Assembly (NCBI RefSeq): GCF_024509145.1
Contig: NC_071575.1
Coordinates: forward strand, 68,596,917-68,660,916
DNA length: 64,000 bases
Direction of reading: 5' to 3'
Source of the DNA: Vidua macroura
Taxonomy: Eukaryota > Chordata > Aves > Passeriformes > Viduidae
In this document: piece by piece, positions 22,291 to 34,803 of the stretch
How the letters are laid out: every line of letters begins with the position of its first letter
Position numbering within the stretch: the first letter of the stretch is position 1
The notes under the pieces: model-generated
The model's input: only the letters and a program-made list of their open reading frames with translations
Databases searched by the model: none
What the model was told of the DNA's origin: nothing
Position numbers and translations under genes: made by a program

Positions 22291-25200
22291 CTCTTTTCTT
22301 CAGAAAGGCAAGATAAAAACACATCAGATTCCTCAGTTCATTCCATTGCAGTGAACAATAATTTACATCCTTCTTTTACATCAGTGGTATTATACAAGTT
22401 CAGGAACAGACTTTGGAAAGTTTATGAGAACTTTACACCTTCCCATTTGTTCAATAACAGGCAGAAGACAGACATAATAATTTCCAAGTGGGAATAACAC
22501 CAGATACAACATTGATGATTTGGTATCAATTATCGGTACAACATTTATGGTTTGGTATCAATTATTGGTACAGCTTTAATGATTCGTATTGATGCCCCCT
22601 CAGTGCAGTCAGCTCTGTCTTGCTCTGGTTTGGCTTTAAAACATGAGTGACACCAAATATTTTGGGTTCAGTCTCTGTTTTCCACCATCCTCATCAATGC
22701 TGTGTACATCAGAGAATGTCACTGGGACCTGAATGTCACCTACCACCTCTTCATATCTGGCACACAGGGTCCAAGATATCCAATCAAGAATCTAAGAGAT
22801 GACCTTGGATGCATTTATCAAAATTTAAAGAAAACTTTAATAGTTCCACTGAAGCTTATAAAATTATCTTGATTTTTTCCCCCTGTAAATCCTGAGGACA
22901 TGAATGAAATATCAAAACCTAGTTCCATCCTATGTGTAAATATAGTTTCATAATTGACATTTCTCCCTACAAATCATTACTGGTTTATTTGACTATGGAA
23001 TTTTCCATAATAAAATCTATTTCCCTCATTCTCACATATTTGAAACTTCCAAACATTTATTTCTCTTGATAAAATATGCTACATGAAGACTGGGATCAAG
23101 AGCAAAAAATAACATTGCTGTAACACACCATTCAAACCGAAATGAGATGGAGAAATTGCTGGCCTTTAGCATCCAGCCAGCTCAGAGGGAAAATGGGAGA
23201 GGAGGGTGGAATGTTTCCTGAAACCAAAGCTGAGGTTGTAGGACAAAAATTGTTCAACATAACAATAATTACATCTTCATATTTCCTTCCAGATCATGTA
23301 GCAAAAAATGTATTTTGAGGGAACAAAACCAGAAAAAAGATGGAAATAAAGATAAAATAGTTCACTAATGGTAAACTGTCCCATCATGAGACCATGAAAT
23401 GTTCTGTTTATTTCAATGATGAATTGGGGTCAAATTCCACAAAAACAAGAGAAGAGAAGCCCGCAGCCATCAAGTGCCTTTTTTTTTAAAAGGAAGTTCT
23501 TTATCACCATCTACTGGAAGGAAAGTCTCATTGCCCGGGAAAGATGTAAGCAAAATAAATATATTGGCTATTTTGAAGACATAGTGAGTTTCTGAAAACT
23601 CTGCACTCTGAACTGAAGTAGATCTCATCATGAATTTTCTTTAAAATAGTGCTACTATTCTGTTACCATCAGAAAGGTTAAAAAAATTCAAAATTTTTTA
23701 TTAATTCTTATTCACAATATATTATGATTCATAATATTGTATACACAGTATGTGAAATATAAAATGTATTATAGTTGTAATATCAAAGTATAAAATAATA
23801 ATCATTAAATGATTAATAATACTTTTTTTAATGCAACCAAAATGGATTCTCTACTCCAGTATACAGAAGTTAATTATCAGAGAAAAAATTTTGTCTGCTC
23901 TCATTCACACTTGGTTAATTATTCATCTTCCTGAACAGATGATGCTCCCAGAGTGGATGAGTATTTTGGAAAACCCAAGCCAAGAGAAATTCTAAAAACT
24001 ATGCCCTAACTGTTGAGAAAGGCAAGATAGCATTATTTTTCTGAAATAAGTGTTGCTTCAAAATATGACTAAAAATGTTTCAAAGGCATAAAAAGTAATT
24101 TGTGCTCTGTGACCCCAAGGACTAGAAGAAGAAACAAGGAAGATCTAACTGACACAGCCGGATAAAGTTTTTGATGAGAAGTTAACCACAATAGGTTGTT
24201 GACAACTTCTATGAAATCTCCCTCACAGGGGGCTTTTAGATCATGTCAAACAATTCTCTGTAAAGAACTAGAGCACTGCTGTTGATGCTGGCAATATCTC
24301 AGATTATTTCCAGTCCTTCTGGGATATTACCCATATTGAAATCTGTCATGTCTAAAGGAAATGATCATATCAAAATCTCAAGTCACCACTCATCTCATAA
24401 ACTGACTTCCTAAATTAAAATGCAGCCATTAAATTCAATATTTGTGTCTGTCAAAGTCAGCATTATCGTGGGAATACTGCAACCACCTGCACCCCAGGAA
24501 TAGATGGAAATCATAGGTGTTATTTAGAGACAGGAAGATTACTTTGTGTAAGACAAGGAATGGAAACTAAAGTTTAAGTTACTCCAGCTCTAGATGACGT
24601 AAAGTCAACTGGATCTATCCTGAGAGAAGAAGAGCCTCCCTAATTCAGGAGAAAAATCTAGAACCCTGTGTTTCTTAATTCCAGAATACCATAAACTATT
24701 GAATAGGGTATATAAGGGATAGGATATTTGCAACTGCAGGATGACAGTAGAAAGGGCTGGATACTTTTTCTCTAGAAAAAGTTAAATCTGTACACTAAAA
24801 GTTGTTTCAGCACCACAACAAATCTTTGCCACATAGTCAACCATTTTGCGGCTAAAGTTATGTGAAAAATCTGATACAAAGTGATAGTTTCAAATGTGTC
24901 ACAACTTATTTTCACTAAGAAAAAAACAATAGTAAAATCAAACAAACAAGCCCCACCAAAACCAAAACCCAAACCACACACAGAGACACAACTCCTCCTG
25001 CATTTAGGGACTCTTCCATGTTTACAAATTTATTTTTAATTCATTGCCTAAAGAGCACTTCAGTATAAAAGTATTTTAGTTATTGACTGAAATTTAGTGC
25101 ACTAAAAACATTCAGCTATGCCAAAAGCATTTCTGGAGGAGTTTAAAACTGTGCATAATCAACTGGCAGAGAAAAGGTCAAGTAAAGAGTAATATAACAG

Positions 25201-25502
25201 TAGTACATCAACATCTTGTATTTAACATCAAAACAAACGGCTGTCTTCTTTATATGGAATACATTTCTATTAGAGATGAGGTGACCAATAAATTTAAGAA
25301 AGAGTTATTTGAAAAAAAATTATTAAAATTTTGCAGAAGCAGAGATGCTAACTGCTATGTGACTTCTTCAAAGCCTTTTCTCTCAGGATAACATAAAAAT
25401 CCCTACAGATGATAATCAAAGAACTCTGTTCCTCACAGTAATTTTTATTGTGTCTTTTAGGAACATTATCACTGTCTAAATTTAAGCACCTAATTGAAAT
25501 GC
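22291..25502. other. Gene-free sequence with one minisatellite
   Basis: The only clear structure is the 32-bp minisatellite at 22504-22594. An AT-rich imperfect palindrome occurs around 23714-23738. No exon, RNA gene or named repeat was recognised. Confidence 0.5.
22504..22594. repeat. 32-bp minisatellite, about three copies
   Basis: TTTGGTATCAATTAT occurs at 22519 and 22551. A diverged third copy, TTCGTATTGATG, sits at 22583, so the period is 32 bp. Between them GGTACAACATTTATG and GGTACAGCTTTAATGA also align, and a partial copy (GATACAACATTGATGA) precedes the first. Confidence 0.85.
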
Positions 25503-25633
25503 TGTCCCGGATTTGGTTGGGATAGAATTAATTTTGCTCTTAGTAGCCGTTGTTGGATTTAGTATAATATTGGTAACAGACTGATGTTTTAGTTGTTGCT
25601 AAGTAGTGCTTACTCTGAATCAAGGATTTTGCC
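25503..25633 (+). mobile_element. Endogenous retrovirus LTR, 5' fragment
   Basis: TGTCCCGGATTTGGTTGGGA followed by TAGAATTAATTTTGCTCTTA, then GTTTTAGTTGTTGCTAAGTA and GAATCAAGGATTTTGCC, follows the start of a widespread avian LTR family that begins TGTCCCGGTTTTGGCTGGGA. Only the first 130 bp or so can be matched. The promoter, poly(A) signal and 3' end are not seen, so it is a truncated, inactive LTR. The family name is not assigned because I rely on memory of the consensus. Confidence 0.75.
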
Positions 25634-27564
25634 TGAATGCAGCTGCTCACATGTGGAGGGTGTCTGAGAGTGCTGCCTCTAGCTCCTGCTCCAGGAGGGT
25701 TCCTGATTGCAAAGAGCCTCTGTCATCTGCCAAGTTGCACTTCTGAATCCCATAGGTTGTCTGATATGCTTACATTTCAACATTTCAGGGTTTTGGTCTC
25801 TACACACAGGAATTTCTACAGACAGTACCCGCAGTGGGGTAAACTGAGTCATTCCACAGGCTCCTCTGATGGTATTGATCAAATCTCCATAATCTAGAGT
25901 GGACACTGGACCCCCAGTAAACATCCATCCACACACAGATGCTAAAAGCAGCTGTCTAAAGAACTTGATCCAGTTGCCTACACAATACCCAGGTGAAATA
26001 TCCCAGGGTGTTTTGCCTGGTGCTGGTGAATTGGTGAGCCCTGGTATCTCAAAGGCCAGTTATCACTTTGGTTACATTTTTGTGGATTCTCTCACTGACT
26101 GTGGCTTCTCAGGTGGCACTTGGGCATGAGTCTGTAATTTTGACTCAAATTCCACTGTAATTGACTCCAAAGTTAATTCACATATGTCGCCAGCCTATGT
26201 TCTTGTTGGACTCGACTCTAAAGGTCAAATCTGAGTAGTTCCAATGGGAAATACCTCCTAAAAATCCTGAACACCTTAAATAATCTCCTAAAACTGATTA
26301 CACTGTTGGGATATTTATTTCCCTCCTTGGAGCAGAGGGGAAGGATCCCAGGAACATATTTCTTTACTGGCTCAGACAGTTCGTATTTCTCTAATATCTC
26401 ATGGGCTACCCTGAATTCTACAGAAAACCTCAATTTGCCTCCTGTGAAGGATGTATTTAACTTTTTCCTGGTAATGTAATGGGAATTAAACCATCTCCAA
26501 CCCTCTCCTTCTTTTCTTCCGCATGAATACAAGCATTTGTTTGGATCCCACTCCAAAAATGTGATATTTATCACATACTTGAGTGTCCTGGGATTTTCTA
26601 GTGGGCATCTACATGAAAACTGGTCTCTCACAGGTTTGTGTCCTGCATGAAAACCCATTCCTGCACCTCTAGATTATTTCAAATGGTGGTAGAACATGTG
26701 CTCAGGCAACTGGGTCAAACTCACACCTTTATTTTGTGGTTGTACCTACCAACACCTTTAAGAGTCAGTATTTAAATGCTACAGAACCTTTCTGAATTCC
26801 TTCTGTACAGACAGAAAGATGAAAATAAGGTAAAGATCCTGGACACAAACTGTGCACTGTGATTATGGGAAGAGGTGAGGTGAAGAAAAAAATTACAATT
26901 TAATTTTTTTTTTCCAAAGTTTCATCCACAAAAGTATATAGATCCCATATGGGAAAAAACATGTTGATTTAATCGCTTGCAAAAGGGAATGGTAACAGCA
27001 CCTTCCTTTACCTGTAAATTTGTTCACAAGGGGAAAAACTAAATAATGTGTAGTTAGATTAAAGCAGACAAAAAGTTGAGCACTTGATAATATGTCCTCC
27101 TTGAGTTTCCTAAATAGGCAGTGAAGACTGTGTATTTTATGCAAGTCGTTGTTTCTGATGACTGCTACATATTATCATATTAAAAATTTCTCTTTGATTT
27201 ATTGTTATAAACAACTCATACTCTTTATTCTGTGGAAGGCGCTGATACATAACAGTACAAACCACCTTGGTGACTAACAAAGATTTATACAAACAAGTTT
27301 TGGGCATCTCATATATATAACCACACCGAGGGTCATTGTGCTGTCTGTGCAGGAAAGCAGCAGGGGATTTTCTGAGTTCAGGGGATTTCTGCTTTATGAA
27401 GTAACCTTCCCCATTTTCTTTGAATTAGCAGAGGCCATATAACATTTTGGTTGACTCACAAGCTCTTCCCTGTAATGGACCACTATCTGTTTCTCATCTG
27501 TCTTCTGCTTTTCCTTGGCTGGCTGGCCCAACAAGGTGAGTGGAATGGTTGAAGAATATTCCTG
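25634..27564. other. Sequence without a recognised gene
   Basis: This lies between two retroviral LTR pieces. It contains a 146-codon minus frame (26218-26658) with balanced amino-acid use but no domain I recognise. I found no gag, pol or env motif, so the stretch is not shown to be proviral. Confidence 0.4.
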
Positions 27565-27924
27565 GTACAATGTGGTAGATAGGGACAGGCGAACGGAAAA
27601 TCTCGGGATGTGACGGAAAGCAAGACCCTTCCCCCCTCTCTTCCTGCTATAGGTAATCAATCACCCCTGAAGCATGCAGCCCCTCCTAAACTCAGTAGTT
27701 TTCCACTCCTTACTAACCCTAGCCAGACCCACCGTCCCCTTTTGACGTAGTGAAACCCCCTTGACTATTTAACCCCACGAGATGAGATAATAAACGCCAT
27801 TTGACCATCCACCACATTGGTGTCTGTGCATGTCTGTGGCCCGAGTGACCCAGGGGAAGCCGGGTCGCCGTGCTGTGTCTTGGAACCAGGTCGCCAGCCT
27901 TCTCATCAGAAGGCGACAGTACAA
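27565..27924 (+). mobile_element. Solo retroviral LTR with 6-bp target-site duplication
   Basis: A 348-bp LTR (27571-27918) starts TGTGGTAG and ends GGCGACA, giving TG...CA ends with TGT/ACA symmetry. It is flanked on both sides by GTACAA (27565-27570 and 27919-27924), an exact 6-bp target-site duplication. Inside are a CRE-like TGACGT (27743-27748), a TATA-like CTATTTAA (27775-27782), AATAAA (27799-27804) and a GT-rich downstream element (about 27823-27850). Six-bp duplications are typical of ERVK/betaretrovirus-like and alpharetrovirus-like elements. No internal genes or second LTR are nearby, so the provirus was lost by LTR-LTR recombination. Retained CpGs and the perfect duplication suggest a fairly young insertion. 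Confidence 0.9.
27775..27804 (+). promoter_or_regulatory. LTR TATA-like box and AATAAA signal
   Basis: CTATTTAA at 27775-27782 and AATAAA at 27799-27804 are 16 bp apart, the compact U3/R layout of short retroviral LTRs. A TGACGT element lies 26 bp upstream. Whether the promoter is active is unknown. Confidence 0.65.
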
Positions 27925-29335
27925 AGCCTTGCTTTAAAACCCTTTGAGGTGAACTAAACCCATACAGAAACGCTTTGGTGGGTTGGGGAGATGGATGATG
28001 GATACCTGGGTTCATCAGCAAATACCCTTGTTTGCATGTGAATGCAGCTGTTTCCCATAATATTCTCCAATTATTTCTTTGCATGAGCAACAGTGCACAG
28101 AAGAATGAAAACCACAAAGCACCTGTGTGAAATCTGAATGCTAGTTTGCCAGAAATGTTTTCTTTAGTATTTACCCAATTCTACCCAGACTGAACAAATG
28201 CCAGTGAAATCATGTTGGGGGGCTGTTGGTTGAGGGGGTTTTATTTTTTCCACAAGTTTAAATAATCAATTTAAAGGATGAAAGGATTAAATTTTTTATA
28301 TTTTTTTTTTTTGTGTTGCTTTTAGTTTTCCTTTATTTATTTATGTTCATGCAATGAAGTCGGTTCTTATGGCTCAGAGTACTGGAGCCTGGGAGAATTT
28401 TCTGGGAAAATATCACTTTATGATCCATCATCCTGGCTACACGCAGGACACAAGGTGTGGTACTGTGTGGGTGTTATAAACAACCCAGTCAACCCCTCTG
28501 TGTAAGGAGTGGCTGCTCTTTACCTTTGGCCACTGCTGGAGAGAAGATGGTTGGCTGGCAAGATCTCTGCTCTGACACATTCTTACTGTCATTATGCACA
28601 GGCATTTATTTTTCTTCAACAGCTAGCATACAAAAAAATAAAAACCTGCCTTGCATGCAAGCTCTTTTGTTATTATTTCATTTTAAAGTGTTTCTCCATT
28701 AAACACCAAGAAACATTTTCAAATTTTCACGCTTTCTTACCTAACATTGGGAAATCAAATTTTTATTAATTCCAGGTTGCATGTCAAGAGTTTGCAGACT
28801 AGGAGACCCAAAACAAACCTTCCCAGGCTGCTGGTTTAAATATCCCTTGCTTTTCCATAAATTGCTAAATACTCTGGGGACCTAGTTCATTGCATTCCTG
28901 TTGGGTTTTGCTGGCAAATTGAGGAGCCCTCAAGAAAATAAAAATTCCCATATCGGGACTTTATTTCTTAGGAATTTTCTGAAATCCACTGGTTTATGAA
29001 CAACTATCATTATCTGCAGAGCAGGTACTGGTGGACTTGGTCAATACAAAAATTAAGTCTATTTTGCCACCATTTTTTGTATCCTTTGGTGAAACTCTAC
29101 CTGGAAGTTGCAAAAAAATTAAATTTTGAGCATCAACCATAAAGCAAAGAAGAAAAAAGGGATAAATCTCAGGTCTATAGCTTCAAACACTTTGTATTTT
29201 TGCCACTACATTTGACAGCATGTGGTTACCTCAGATGGACTTATCCCCTGCATCACCAGAACATACCTTAGAAAGACTTCTCCAGGCACCGTGGTTTTTT
29301 CATCATTGTGCATTTACAAGGAGGTAGCGATGCCT
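27925..29335. other. Gene-free sequence
   Basis: Unique AT-rich DNA downstream of the solo LTR. A T-rich run lies near 28289-28314. No gene, RNA or named repeat was recognised. Confidence 0.5.
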
Positions 29336-29695
29336 TGTGAAGGCTGACCTAGGACAGAAACTAGATGGACTTAAAGAATAAAGTAGGGATTTATTAACAC
29401 CTGGGCAGCACAAGAGCCCAGCCAAGGCTGCACCCAAGATGAGCCAAAATGGTCCCAAAATGCACGAGCGCTCCCGGGGGCTCTCACTGTGATCAGCTCT
29501 GCTCCATTTGCACCTTGGAGTTCATTGTCCCATTCCAGCTTTAGCCCAGGCACTCCCATCCTGCTTGTTTTTCTCTCTCCAGCCCACGCTGTTTGTGCTC
29601 CTGGGCCTGAGCTTTGGATCATTTGTCCTTGGTGCCTAGTTGAAGCAGGAATTGTTTTGTCTCCCTGCTCTGTGAAGAGAGCTCACCATCCCATA
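29336..29695 (-). mobile_element. Probable ERV LTR fragment
   Basis: A GC-richer block with CpGs stands out from AT-rich flanks. On the minus strand it carries AATAAA within GTTAATAAATCC (about 29388-29399), followed by about 50 bp ending at CA (complement of TG at 29336). That fits the end of an LTR in minus orientation. It also resembles my memory of an avian LTR containing GGGATTTATTAACACCTGGG and CAAGAGCCCAGCCAAGGCT. I found no target-site duplication, and the right boundary is approximate. It could be another unclassified repeat. Confidence 0.45.
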
Positions 29696-30374
29696 ATATG
29701 AAGCTCAGATCCACACTCTAAAGCAACACAAAATCTGAAAAATATAAAAGCTAAAACCTGTAGCATCAGTAGGAGGTATTAAATCTGGAGGAAATTTAAC
29801 AATTAAGAAATTTCAGCAGTCAAGGGATGATTATGGCCAGCAGATGCCACTGCTGCTCCACACCATCAGTGAATTGCTGCATGTACTAGGCTACTTAATT
29901 TTTGACTGAAATACAAGGTGTAGAGATAAATATTGAATAGGCTGAGAACTACATTTTTAGTGATGCATTTTAGTAATGCATTTTTGTAGCCTATGTGTTC
30001 AATACAGTGGCTCCTTCAGTTGCAGAGTTCTGCTCTTTTTGCTTAATGATATGCTTTTTTTACATACTTTCAGGGGGAAAGTGTAGGTTAGATCTTCTTG
30101 TTAGGCAGAAAAATAAAGAAAAGAGAATGAAAAAGAAGAAGTTTTAGAATCAGTCCTGTTGAGAATCACAGAGACTGTCTATATGCTGTGTTCCATAAAG
30201 TTAGCAGAAATGCAGCCACAAGTTGCAGTAAAAGCTGTTGAAAGCAACTACAGAGAGAGAAATATTAGGAGCACTGGATTTCTGCTGTGGGTGCATGTAT
30301 ATGTACACATGTATATGTGTACAGTTTTATAGGTATATTTCTATTTGTATATTCATACTCCACCTTTAGCCTGT
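29696..30374. other. Gene-free sequence
   Basis: AT-rich DNA with a short ATGTATATGTACACATGTATAT-like alternating stretch near 30294-30320. Nothing else was recognised. Confidence 0.5.
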
Positions 30375-30482
30375 GGTGTTCCTGGCACGAGGTTGGATCA
30401 GGATGATGTTTAAGGTTGCTTCCAACCCAAAACATTCTGTGATTCTATGATTCGGTGATTCTAGATTCCGTGATTCTATGAG
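30375..30482 (+). mobile_element. CR1 3' terminal tail
   Basis: TTCCTGGCACGAGGTTGGAT, then TTTAAGGTTGCTTCCAACCC, then AAAACATTCTGTGATTCTAT, with three further imperfect ATTC(T)GTGATTCTA units, is a CR1 3' end about 108 bp long in plus orientation. The octamer tail has expanded slightly. Confidence 0.88.
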
Positions 30483-33347
30483 ATGAGATACTTATTGGTA
30501 ATTTAATATATGTATGGAATGATCTGCTTTCTGAGTTCTGTAGATCTACTGAATTCCTCACTAAAGCAGTCCCTCCTGTTTTCTTTTCCCACAAGATGTC
30601 AGTGTTTCCTACCGTTTGTGACATGGTAAGCTTGCTGGCAATGATTATCGACCGTATCTTAAGAAGAATCCAGTTAATTAAAAATGAGACATTGTCAAAC
30701 ATGCAACTCAAAGCATTCCATAATTAAAGAGTTTGCTTTAACTGGGGGAAATGGAGCCATTGACTCTGCTTTTATAGCGAAAACTTGAAAGATTAACACA
30801 CTAAACCCCAAATTTTATCCTCTTACTTTCTCTGATTGGACAAAAGATACATAAGAAAAAAGATACTACAAATGGTGAATAATGAGAGTGCTGCATGGAA
30901 TGTTGTCTGAGATTCCTACACAAGATCAAACATTAAGATACCTAATATTTCAGAATATTATGTGTATAATGTTTGGTTAAACACTACTATGACAGCAAGC
31001 ACTTCTTTAAATGCAGCAGATAAATAATGGTAATTTTCCTTGTGCCCACAGGATGTCAGAGTTCACTTTAGAATACAGTTGTGCAAAATTTAGAATGACA
31101 AATTCAATCTTTGTCATCAGGTTTGAAATATTTATAAATGCATGTTTTGACCAAAACCAGTGAAAACAAGCAGAGTGTCTGGTGCTCAATGTAATAAGCA
31201 CATCAACATCCAGATTTGCAATCCAAGCAGGCATACTGATTTCATTTTTCTACATGGAAGAGCAGATTTTTCCTTAATTCAGTTTCCCATTCCTTCAGTG
31301 AGGTTTCACCCCTGGAAACACTGACTTCAGTAGAGTTCATGGCTCTCTGTCAGATATCCAAGGGGCAGCACTGTGTTACTTTCATTATCTGGATAGTTGC
31401 AGTGAGATTTTTAACACCAAAATATTGCAGATCAAACACTACTGTAACCATCTGCCTTCTAGCCCGGAGTGACTGCACAATCAATATTCCTGCCTTTCTG
31501 TGTCTAATCACAGCCATTCTTTTGTAATGATAAAATCGAAAATGCAATTTTTGAAGACAAAGGTTCATTGATTTCTTATTGGACCTCATTATTTAATATC
31601 ATATCTGGATTTGTCAGACTGAGAAGCACATTGTACATTCTCCACCCAGCTAACTTTAAGGGGTATCTGTGATCCATCACACGTGTGCAAGCCAATATCT
31701 CTTGGAATAATCCTTCCCTCCTTACACCAGCAGACACAACCTCAGACATCGCTGCAGGCAGTGAAAGCTTTGTTTTCCTTAAGGCTACAGAATCCAAATT
31801 GTGATGAGAACATGGCAGGTACTTGTAGCAATTAATCCACTGGAGGACATGAGCTCTGTTTTGTTTGCAAGTTATCTGTGCACAAGGCTTATTGGAGGGT
31901 CTGTTTGCTCTTTCAGATGGCTTGAACTTTCATTTCAATACAGGGATTATTCGGCAGCCTTTGACTATCATTGAACACCTGGCAATTGGTAATTTGCTAT
32001 GCAGGTGGCAGGTTCACCAGCTGGAGATTTTATAATTTATTTGATGGTATTTAGTGCATTTCTTCAAGCCTCTGCTTCTGGTGAGGGTCCCAGCTCAGGT
32101 GAAAACACTGAATGTCAGCTGAAAAATAAAAATTAATACCAATCTTCTTTTGTTTTGAGGAAATACAGTGATTTACCAATCTTTTTTCTGGACTAATTCC
32201 TCCAAATGTCAAAAGGGATGGTACCTCAGGGAGGTAACTCAGGCCATTTTACTCTGTTACATATTTGTGTTACAGTGCTGTGTATTAGTGCAATCATTTT
32301 CCCTGGTAAATCTAAAGGAATTTCTATTTACCTCATTTCCTAGTGCCAACTCCAGGTGAAATAATTCCCAAAATAAATACAAATGTGGATTTTTCTAGTT
32401 GTTCTAATTAAAAAAAAAAAAAAAAAGAAATAAAATTGAGAGAAGGCATGATGTATTTTTACTATGTTGTGCTGAAGGACCAAGGCTGGTATTAAGCATA
32501 TCGTTTTTTGTTATTTTCTCATTTTATTCAGTGAGCCAAGAGCCCTAACTTTCCTTTAAGCAATCCCATGGAATGAATAACAGCCTGGAGAAGCACCTAG
32601 ATAAACACTCATGAGCTACATATAAACATGGGACGCTGTCTCTCCTTTAAAATGCCTCTCAATGCATTGTTTACCCATGTGCTTATAGTCCACACCACCC
32701 TCTGATTTACAGTCTGCAGTGTTTGCTTCCTTACAGCAGCTTCTCTGGAAGGTTCATCAAGGCTGAGAGATGAAGAAAGGAGCTTTGAAATATGGTTATA
32801 AATACAAGAGACTCAAAACCTGTAAGTGCAGTGCAGAATTTCACTACCCACGACAGACTTAGTCTGCAAGAGGGTACTCAGATATCCTGGCACTCCACAG
32901 CAGAGACTGCAGATGACTTTGATTGAAAAGACTGCTGTCAAATTCAATAACCTTTTCTTGAACAAAACCACAGCTGATTTTAACTGTGTTGTACTTGGAA
33001 AAAAAAAAAAAAACAAACAAAAAAACCACAACAGAACATGGTCCATAATTCTTTGCCTTACATTTCTCATTCACCTGCTAGTTCCTTTTAGGAATCTATT
33101 TTATATTTGACTCATGGGGGACCTGACAAATGAATGATATCTCCTGTCTCAAAAGTCCTAATCTCAGTTGAACTATAGCTGTTTTCTCTACCTGGATATG
33201 TGGCATAAAGTATTTAAGGAAAGAAAAAAGATGATCCAGCCATTCATTCAGGGTAGTTATCCCAAAGCTGTAACTTCTATCCCCGTTACCATTGTGACCC
33301 TTTGGGACTCAGCTCTCTGAAAGTAAAATGCAATTTTGAGAAGAAAG

Positions 33348-33351
<4 letters not shown>

Positions 33352-33395
<44 letters not shown>
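33352..33395. repeat. Pure 44-bp poly(A)
   Basis: An uninterrupted A44 run preceded by AAGAAAGAATT. It is the longest pure homopolymer in the window. No retrocopy was recognised next to it. Confidence 0.95.
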
Positions 33396-33397
<2 letters not shown>

Positions 33398-34745
33398 GTC
33401 GGAATAAATACTCCAAAATTTCTGAGATCAGATACAATGATAATTTATATAATTGCTCCCTCCATTACCATTGGCAGCAAAGCCTAGAGCTGTGATCTTC
33501 TAGTTCTCGTCTGGCACATCTCTCATACTTCTGTTTTATAATTCAAAAGAGATCTTTATGTTTACAATTACTTAAGCTAGGCATAGGGCAAGGAATCATT
33601 AAATTCAAGGAATAGAATCTGCAAATTTAAGCAGTTGAGCCTATTCTTGTTGAGGCCAGTGACTTCTTGTTATTAATGAAACAGGGGACCAGCATCAAGT
33701 CCCCCCACCCCTTCCATTTTGCCCTTTCAAAGCTGGAGATAAAATGGAAGCAAATTCCCTTCACACACTCCTTTTGTCTTTGCTCACATCCCAGTGATAT
33801 CGAACATTCCCTAAAGAATGAGTAAACAACTAATTTGGGTTGAGTAAAGTAGGAGCTTTAGAGGTGATCAAAGTCACGGTTTCAGTTTTTTAATTCACCA
33901 TTTCTTTGTGACAACACATTATGTCAGCCCTGCTAGCTCATTTGTCTGCTGCAGTTCTACTTTATCAGCCTGGAGTAAAAAGAATTGATAAGTCTGGTTA
34001 GATAAAGTAAATGGAAACTCAGGACTCATTCCAATTTGCCGTACTTCGATATATTTCACAAACCTGAGAGTGCTGTGAGTAACACTAGGTGGTATTTGTA
34101 TATAAATATTGCACATTAGAGGATCTCTTAAAATAATATTTATGTTTGTTTCTCCCCTTCCTGCCTCCCCTGGTTGTGTGCTTATTGGGATTCTGATTGG
34201 AAGACAAATGTCAGGCTTTCTCACTACATTCTTTTTCAGTCCAGGATGCTGTTCCCAACAAGAATCCATCTTCATTGGGAGCTTGCTATGCTGATAAAGC
34301 AGAAGGAGATATTTTTCCAGGAGCACTGGATACTAATGCAGCTGAAGCTTAGAACTACAATAAGTTATTCTATGCTGTGCAAGAAGAGTTCCTAAAGATA
34401 TTTGATCATTGCCACCAGACAAATCTGTCTTTGTTGAAATTTTGTTGGCTAGAAATGCATTGTGGATGCCTTATAAATCAGGTCTTATTTATTAAAGTGT
34501 TTGCAGGATGGTCTAGTGTGAGGCTCCAGAATCAACAACAAAGTTAATTAAGTCTACTTTGCTTCTAGGTGATTAAAATCCATATTTTCCCACTTTCTGT
34601 ATATGCCAATTTTTAGGCAAAAAAGTGTTTTGAAATGAAATATCAGGAAATTTACTTTTTAATATTGATGTCAGAGAAGTTAGATTTTTTAAAGGAAAGA
34701 ATTAATTTAGAAAATATGACAGCATATACTGTGTAAATTCACTGG

Positions 34746-34803
34746 TGTTTTTGTTTGTTTGCTTGTTTGTTTATTTTGTTTTGGTTTGTTTGTTTGCTTT
34801 TTT
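34746..34803. repeat. (GTTT)n microsatellite, interrupted
   Basis: GTTT units with GCTT and TATTT variants, ending in T6 and CAG. Confidence 0.88.

Noticed and set aside
23714..23738. AT-rich imperfect palindrome around ATGATTCAT
   Set aside because: It contains a 2-nt bulge and is almost entirely A and T, so chance is a sufficient explanation.
27571..29695. Two LTRs about 2 kb apart as a possible provirus
   Set aside because: The two are in opposite orientation and unlike in sequence. No gag, pol or env motif lies between them, and the first has its own complete target-site duplication.
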